A stretch of DNA of 64,000 bases from Cognatiyoonia koreensis (GTDB taxonomy: Bacteria > Pseudomonadota > Alphaproteobacteria > Rhodobacterales > Rhodobacteraceae): positions 310,001 through 374,000 of the forward strand of contig NZ_FOIZ01000002.1 in assembly GCF_900109295.1 (NCBI RefSeq). Direction: 5' to 3'. A program made the position numbers and the translations under genes. Below, one piece after another: positions 59,779 to 64,000 of this stretch. Below the pieces are notes generated by a model that was not told the origin of the DNA, ran no database searches, and was given only the letters and a program-made list of their open reading frames with translations. Position 1 is the first letter of the stretch. Each line of letters begins with the position of its first letter.

Positions 59779-61167
59779 ATGACTACTGCAGTGACAGGCG
59801 TGGCGACGGCGGTGCCGAAACGGCGCATCTGGGGCTGGATCTCATTCGACTGGGCCAGCCAGCCTTACTACACCTTGGGGCTGACGTTCATCTTTGGTCC
59901 CTATTTCGCCGTCGTGGCGACAGACTATTACACATCCATCGGGGCCGAAGACGCCAAGGCCAATGCGCAAAGCATCTGGTCCTTCGCGCAAGGCTGTGCG
60001 GGGATCATCATCGCGCTGACGGCACCGTTCCTTGGGGCGTTTGCCGACAACACGGGGCGCAAGCGGCCGTGGATTGCCTTGTTTTCCGCGCTTTACGTCA
60101 TCGGGGCTGCGTCGCTGTGGTTTCTGACACCCGACAGCAGCGCGCTGACGCTGTTTCTGATCCTGTTCTACGTCGGTTTCATCGCCGCTGAATCCGCGCT
60201 GAACTTCGTAAACGCCTACCTGCCCTCACTTGGGACCGAAAAACAAGTCGGGCGCATTTCTGGTCTTGGGGCGTCGATCGGCTATTGGGGCGGGCTTGTC
60301 GCGCTGATCATCATGCTGGTTTTCTTTGCAGAAAGCGGGGACACAGGTAAAACGATCGTAGGGTTCATTCCGGCCTTGGGACTTGATGCTGCAGTCAAGG
60401 AAGGCACGCGGTTCGTCGGGCCGTTCATGGCCGTCTGGTATGCGCTTTTCATCCTGCCGTTCTTTCTGTTCGTCAAAGACGATCCGTCGATTTCGCGCCC
60501 AATCCCCAAGATGTCACAAGTCTGGGCAGAGCTGGTCGCGACCGTCAAATCGGTCTGGAAACGCAAAAGCGCCGCGAACTTCCTGATCGGGTCGATGTTC
60601 TATCGCGACGCGCTGAACGCACTTTATGCATTCGGGGGGGTCTATGCTACGCTGGTGCTGGACTGGACCGTGCTACAGCTGGGGCCATTCGGGATCATCA
60701 GTGTGATTACAGCGGCTGTGTTCACCTATGTCGGCGGGGTCTGTGACGGCAAGTTCGGACCCAAGCCGGTCATCATCTTCTGCATCCTCAGCCTGATGTT
60801 GGTCAGCGCCACGATCATCGGCATGTCACGCGAATACCTGTTCGGGGTGCCTCTGCCGGAAGGTTCGCGCATCCCTGATGCGGTGCTGTTCATCTGCGGG
60901 TCCATCATCGGTGGTGCAGGCGGTGCGCTTTATGCCGCGTCACGGTCCATGATGGTGCGCCACACTGACCCGGAACGGCCAACCGAAGCGTTCGGATTGT
61001 TCGCCCTTTCGGGCAAGGCAACGGCGTTTCTGGCCCCGATGCTGATCTCGCTCTTTGCGTTGCTGACAGGAAGCGTCCAATTAAGTTTTCTTCCCGTCAT
61101 CTTCCTCTTCCTTATCGGGCTCTACTTGCTAAAGTGGGTCAACCCAGAGGGAGACAGAGGCCTATGA
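59779..61167 (+). CDS. MFS transporter, UMF1 family
   Basis: A 462-aa twelve-helix permease. The start WGWISFDWASQPYYTLGLTFIFGPYFA and the segment GVCDGKFGPKPVIIFC are characteristic of the UMF1 (Atg22-like) subfamily of the major facilitators. Ligand unknown. Its last bases overlap the mepA start by 4 bp (ATGA), and the next two genes follow without gaps, so it heads an operon. Confidence 0.92.
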   Translation: MTTAVTGVATAVPKRRIWGWISFDWASQPYYTLGLTFIFGPYFAVVATDYYTSIGAEDAKANAQSIWSFAQGCAGIIIALTAPFLGAFADNTGRKRPWIALFSALYVIGAASLWFLTPDSSALTLFLILFYVGFIAAESALNFVNAYLPSLGTEKQVGRISGLGASIGYWGGLVALIIMLVFFAESGDTGKTIVGFIPALGLDAAVKEGTRFVGPFMAVWYALFILPFFLFVKDDPSISRPIPKMSQVWAELVATVKSVWKRKSAANFLIGSMFYRDALNALYAFGGVYATLVLDWTVLQLGPFGIISVITAAVFTYVGGVCDGKFGPKPVIIFCILSLMLVSATIIGMSREYLFGVPLPEGSRIPDAVLFICGSIIGGAGGALYAASRSMMVRHTDPERPTEAFGLFALSGKATAFLAPMLISLFALLTGSVQLSFLPVIFLFLIGLYLLKWVNPEGDRGL

Positions 61168-62066
61168 CCCGCATCGCGCTGGTACTTTCACTGATACTTG
61201 GCCTTGCGGCCTGCCAGAATGAAACCGCGTCCACAGCGGCCGTTTCAACCCAGAACGCCGGCGACAACCGAGTCGCCAAGACGTTGTTCGGGGCAGCACA
61301 GGTCGCATCCGCACAAAGTCCGCAATCTTATGGCGGCTACGCACGCGGCTGTCAGGCAGGGGCGGTGCAACTGCCCGAAACAGGACCGACATGGCAAGCG
61401 ATGCGCCTGTCGCGCAACCGCAACTGGGCGCAGCCGGAAACGATCAGTTTTGTTCAGGATCTCAGCGCCTTTGCAGCAACCCAACCGGGGTGGAGCGGGC
61501 TTTACATCGGCGACATGAGCCAGCCGCGTGGCGGGCCGATGTTGACCGGACACCGCAGTCACCAGACCGGTCTTGATATCGACGTCTGGATGCTGCCACC
61601 CAAGCGGCTTGACCTCACGCGGCAGGAACGGGAAAACATCTCTTCGATCTCGATGCGCCGCGCCAGCGGGGCCTACACGAACAGCAGCTGGACACCACAA
61701 CACGAAGCCATTCTGCGCCGCGCGGCCTCTGACCCGCGGGTTGCACGCATCTTTGTCTTTCCGGGTGCAAAAGTCGCCATGTGCAACAATGCAACCGGCG
61801 ACCGGTCGTGGCTGCGCAAAGTGCGCCCGTGGTGGGGACACCACTATCATTTCCATGTCAGGCTGAACTGCCCGGCAGGGGATCGTGGCTGCGAGGATCA
61901 GGCTCCACCACCAGCCGGTGACGGCTGTGCAGACGCGGACCGCTGGGTTGCGAATATCCTGAACCCACCGCCGCCAGATCCCAACGCGCCACCCGCCCCG
62001 CCACGGCGCGAGCTGACGATGGCAAGCCTGCCCGGCCAGTGCCTCGGGGTTCTGAACGCCCAGTAA
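61164..62066 (+). CDS. mepA: Penicillin-insensitive murein endopeptidase (MepA-like), lipoprotein
   Basis: A 300-aa D-Ala-mDAP endopeptidase acting on peptidoglycan cross-links. Lipobox LGLAAC in the signal peptide (E. coli MepA is not lipidated). Zinc-site segments HRSHQTGLDIDVWM and WWGHHYHFHVRLNCP are intact. A proline-rich tail follows (NPPPPDPNAPPAPPRR). The ATG at 61164 is chosen by overlap with the MFS stop. Confidence 0.93.
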   Translation: MTRIALVLSLILGLAACQNETASTAAVSTQNAGDNRVAKTLFGAAQVASAQSPQSYGGYARGCQAGAVQLPETGPTWQAMRLSRNRNWAQPETISFVQDLSAFAATQPGWSGLYIGDMSQPRGGPMLTGHRSHQTGLDIDVWMLPPKRLDLTRQERENISSISMRRASGAYTNSSWTPQHEAILRRAASDPRVARIFVFPGAKVAMCNNATGDRSWLRKVRPWWGHHYHFHVRLNCPAGDRGCEDQAPPPAGDGCADADRWVANILNPPPPDPNAPPAPPRRELTMASLPGQCLGVLNAQ

Positions 62067-62921
62067 ATGCGCATCTTAGCGGTGATCATTGCCACATGGG
62101 TCTGTGGCCCATCGGCTGCGGCTGATGTGCGCTACCTCGGCACTTTCGTGTGGGAAAGCAGCGCGCGCGGTTTCGGCGGCATGTCAGGTCTGCATATCGC
62201 AGATGGGGGCACCAGCTTTACCGCGTTAAGCGATAAGGGCCTGATCACATCCGGCACAATCACACGAGATGGTGACAGGATTATCGCCCTCACGCATGAC
62301 CGCATGACACGCCTGCGCATATCCGACGGCACCAAGGTCGAAGGCGACACATCAGACGCCGAAGGGCTGGCAATCAGCCCTGACGGCACCATCTATGTAT
62401 CCTTCGAGGCACTGGCGCGGGTCGCCGCCTATGTTGACATTAACGGTCCGGCAACGCGAATTCCGCGCGCGGCAGATTTCCAGCGGATGCAGGAAAACGC
62501 ATCGCTCGAGGCTCTTGCAATTGGCCCTGACGGCGCGCTCTACACGCTGCCCGAACGCAGCGGACGGCAAACGCGGCCCTTTCCTGTTTACCGGTTCAAG
62601 GACGGCGCATGGGATGTCCCCTTTTCAGTCCCGCGGCGGGACGCACATCTGGTGGTCGGGGCAGATATCGGTCCGGACAACCGGCTTTATCTGTTGGAAC
62701 GGGATTTCACCGGTTTCGGTTTCCGGTCTCGCGTGCGCCGCTTCGCACTTGATGGAACAGGCGAGGAACTGCTGATCGACACGGGCAACGCCACACATGA
62801 CAACCTTGAAGGGATCAGTGTTTGGGATGACGGGACGGGACTGCGGATCACAATGATCGCAGATGACAACTACAAGTTCTTCCAACAGACCGAGATCGTG
62901 GAATATCGCGTAACAGATTGA
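62067..62921 (+). CDS. Phytase-like esterase propeller protein (exported)
   Basis: A 284-aa exported protein (signal peptide [19 protein letters not shown]) with the "esterase-like activity of phytase" propeller fold: [68 protein letters not shown] and [15 protein letters not shown]. Its ATG follows the mepA stop directly (TAAATG). Likely hydrolyses phosphate or other esters in the periplasm. Confidence 0.87.
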   Translation: MRILAVIIATWVCGPSAAADVRYLGTFVWESSARGFGGMSGLHIADGGTSFTALSDKGLITSGTITRDGDRIIALTHDRMTRLRISDGTKVEGDTSDAEGLAISPDGTIYVSFEALARVAAYVDINGPATRIPRAADFQRMQENASLEALAIGPDGALYTLPERSGRQTRPFPVYRFKDGAWDVPFSVPRRDAHLVVGADIGPDNRLYLLERDFTGFGFRSRVRRFALDGTGEELLIDTGNATHDNLEGISVWDDGTGLRITMIADDNYKFFQQTEIVEYRVTD

Positions 62922-63009
62922 CGGCACGCGCTGGCAGGGGTAGAGCGCGGCGTCCGCGCGGATTAACCGGCGGGCCAAGTGCCGCACCCTTGTCAAAACG
63001 GAACATCAC

Positions 63010-63645
63010 ATGACCCGCATTCTTCCCGGCGTTCTTGCCATGGCGACGATCGTCGTCGCATCCAACATCCTTGTGCAATTCTTTATCGGTGACTGGCTCA
63101 CCTGGGGGGCGTTCACCTATCCGTTCGCGTTCCTTGTGACGGACCTGATGAACCGCATCCACGGCAAAGAGGCCGCGCGCAAGGTTGTTTTCTTCGGCTT
63201 TATCGTCGGGATCATCTGTTCGTTCATAGGCACGCGGGTGTCGGTCGAAATCGCCCCCGACTTCATCGCTCCCGCCGTCACGCTGCGCGTCGCGATCGGA
63301 TCGGCAACGGCATTTCTGGTGGCACAACTGGTGGACGTCGCAATCTTTGACCGTCTACGGTCCGGTGCCTGGTGGCGCGCACCGCTCGCCTCGACTTTAG
63401 TGGGGTCCACCCTGGACACGGCACTCTTCTTCTTCATCGCGTTCTCGGCGCCCGCGTCGGGGATCCTTGGCACCGATCACAACACGGACTTCTTCAACGA
63501 AATCGTCGCCACCCCCTTCGGCACCGACCTCACCCGCTGGATCGGCACAGCGGGCGTTGACTGGTGCGTAAAAGTGGCGCTGGCGCTGGTCGCTTTGGTC
63601 CCGTTTCGCCTGATTGTTGGGCGTCGGGCCGCACCTGTCAACTAA
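63010..63645 (+). CDS. Queuosine precursor transporter (VUT family, YhhQ-like)
   Basis: A 211-aa membrane protein with about six helices. AFTYPFAFLVTDLMNRIHGKEAARKVVFFGFIVG is the VUT hallmark; SATAFLVAQLVDVAIFDRLR and WWRAPLASTLVGSTLDTALFFFIAFS are also typical. It imports preQ0/preQ1-type precursors for tRNA queuosine. I looked for a preQ1 riboswitch in the 88-bp leader and saw none. Confidence 0.9.
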   Translation: MTRILPGVLAMATIVVASNILVQFFIGDWLTWGAFTYPFAFLVTDLMNRIHGKEAARKVVFFGFIVGIICSFIGTRVSVEIAPDFIAPAVTLRVAIGSATAFLVAQLVDVAIFDRLRSGAWWRAPLASTLVGSTLDTALFFFIAFSAPASGILGTDHNTDFFNEIVATPFGTDLTRWIGTAGVDWCVKVALALVALVPFRLIVGRRAAPVN

Positions 63646-63656
63646 ACGCGAGCGGT

Positions 63657-63681
63657 GGTATATTTTTACTTGAAATATACC
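63657..63681. repeat. AT-rich 9-bp inverted repeat
   Basis: GGTATATTT-ttacttg-AAATATACC, perfect arms, 12 bp past the transporter stop. AT-rich and without a T-tail, so an operator for the following transcript is more likely than a terminator. Confidence 0.4.
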
Positions 63682-63734
63682 AAATCTGTGCCAACCTTCT
63701 GGATAGGCGAAACATTTTGAAAGGAGGTGATCCA

Positions 63735-63791
63735 GTGCATCATGAGGTATTGGAGAAGGCAGTCGGGACAACTTATGGGGGTCGCAGCTAG
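63735..63791 (+). CDS. 18-codon mini-ORF with perfect Shine-Dalgarno
   Basis: GTG start 7 nt after GGAGG, encoding (V/M)HHEVLEKAVGTTYGGRS. An alternative ATG at 63742 opens a 21-codon frame (MRYWRRQSGQ...ALG) ending at 63807, but its spacing (14 nt) is poor. The peptide resembles no protein I know. Within the RNA above, translation could control the downstream stem choice. Confidence 0.45.
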   Translation: MHHEVLEKAVGTTYGGRS

Positions 63792-63857
63792 GGCAGCCCT
63801 TGGCTGAGAGAACCATAAGGTGGGAAACCTAACCGACCCACCTCCGAAAATTCAGGG

Positions 63858-63890
63858 AAGGGCCACCCCAACGCCGGGGCGGCCCTTTTT
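63858..63890 (+). terminator. Rho-independent terminator
   Basis: AAGGGCCACCCC/GGGGCGGCCCTT (one mismatch, 6-nt loop) followed by TTT at the end; strong GC stem plus T-run. Confidence 0.85.
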
Positions 63891-63903
63891 CCATTTTCGG
63901 GCT

Positions 63904-63942
63904 GTGCACACCGCGTGCACTGGACGTACACCGGGCGTGCAC
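63904..63942. repeat. Four GTGCAC-type palindromes at exact 11-bp period
   Basis: GTGCAC at 63904, 63915 and 63937 and a GTACAC variant at 63926, i.e. spaced exactly 11 bp (one helical turn), with a further TGCAC at 63950. This is between the terminator and the window edge, where the next gene's promoter should lie. The last 60 bp hold no assignable gene; an ATG at 63978 has no SD. Confidence 0.6.
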
Positions 63943-64000
63943 CGCAAAATGCACGACAAACACAAGCGGCGATCAAGATGAAAGTGAACGACCAGATCAC

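Larger units (their letters stand above)
63719..63890 (+). ncRNA. Leader-like or regulatory RNA with 16S-complementary SD and switchable stems
   Basis: Starts with GAAAGGAGGTGATCCAG (63719-63735), complementary to the 3' end of 16S rRNA over 17 nt, followed by a mini-ORF, then AGGTGGG (63818-63824) that can pair with CCCACCT (63837-63843). The same region contains CACCTCC (63839-63845), which is the exact complement of GGAGGTG in the SD (63723-63729), so two pairings compete. An intrinsic terminator ends it (63858-63890). The transcript itself is inferred; its 5' end is not visible. I recognise no Rfam family. Confidence 0.5.

Noticed and set aside
62922..63009. preQ1 riboswitch before the queuosine transporter
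   Set aside because: No compact hairpin plus A-rich tail is visible in the leader.
63804..63809. CTGAGA resembling the TPP riboswitch core
   Set aside because: None of the other TPP-box elements (GAACCTGATCTGG-like part, ACC region) is present in order.
63788..64000. Minus-strand frame at the right edge with a hydrophobic start
   Set aside because: Runs across the strong terminator and the structured RNA; start is at the window edge and no SD can be judged.
1..64000. CRISPR array, transposase, integrase or rRNA operon
   Set aside because: No regular direct-repeat/spacer pattern, no DDE or tyrosine recombinase frame and no 16S/23S/5S sequence were found; the repeats seen are protein-coding or intergenic elements.

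Overview
The window reads as a chromosomal segment of a marine alphaproteobacterium of the Rhodobacteraceae (Roseobacter group). This rests on the gene set and style: ClpB, a tandem glycine riboswitch before a DadA-type enzyme, a Liv-type ABC operon bracketed by acyl-CoA ligases, DinB with an N-terminal zinc ribbon, a COG4321-type ribbon-helix-helix protein, a VUT queuosine transporter, strong GGAGG ribosome-binding sites, and an intergenic element (GAGTTTTTTTGGCCAGATGA type) that I know from this family. No CRISPR array, insertion sequence, prophage or rRNA operon is visible. One tRNA (Val-GAC) is present.

Layout. 1-10.4 kb: a 5'-truncated lytic transglycosylase converging on clpB; a run of small proteins and lipoproteins; pyrF; a translationally coupled pair encoding an ornithine-racemase-like PLP enzyme and a DUF1611 P-loop protein; and a secreted protein built of seven Cys-containing repeats. 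11-15.5 kb: an oxidation module (diheme cytochrome c, sorbosone-dehydrogenase-like propeller, GMC oxidoreductase, Tat-exported small subunit, glyoxalase-fold protein). 15.6-24 kb: an RHH protein and a GntR/FCD regulator next to a complete Dpp/Opp-type peptide ABC operon with two tandem substrate-binding proteins separated by an internal terminator. 24-31 kb: DUF924, DUF6544, M23 and YiiX-like proteins, then a response regulator, a surface lipoprotein and a 7TMR-DISM histidine kinase. 31-41 kb: YneI-type aldehyde dehydrogenase, Gfo/Idh oxidoreductase, NfeD/SPFH pair, riboswitch plus DadA-family oxidoreductase, Nudix, DinB, ABC-F ATPase and N-formylglutamate amidohydrolase. 41.5-45.4 kb: tRNA-Val, L36, and two secreted or cell-envelope proteins, one with a catalytically dead caspase-like fold and two peptidoglycan-binding domains. 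45.4-54.8 kb: a single-strand operon of acyl-CoA ligase, LivGHM, binding protein, LivF and PaaK-like ligase, suggesting import coupled to CoA activation of an organic acid. 55-63.6 kb: a lipoprotein, a formate dehydrogenase alpha subunit, YggT, a thioesterase, and a tight MFS-MepA-phytase-like-esterase series ending in a queuosine-precursor transporter.

The most unusual region is the right edge (63,650-64,000). It holds a terminator-ended short transcript carrying a 17-nt perfect complement of the 16S rRNA 3' end, an 18-codon mini-ORF, an internal anti-Shine-Dalgarno segment that can pair in two mutually exclusive ways, and then four GTGCAC-type palindromes at an exact 11-bp period. I do not recognise this arrangement and consider it the best candidate for an undescribed regulatory element here.
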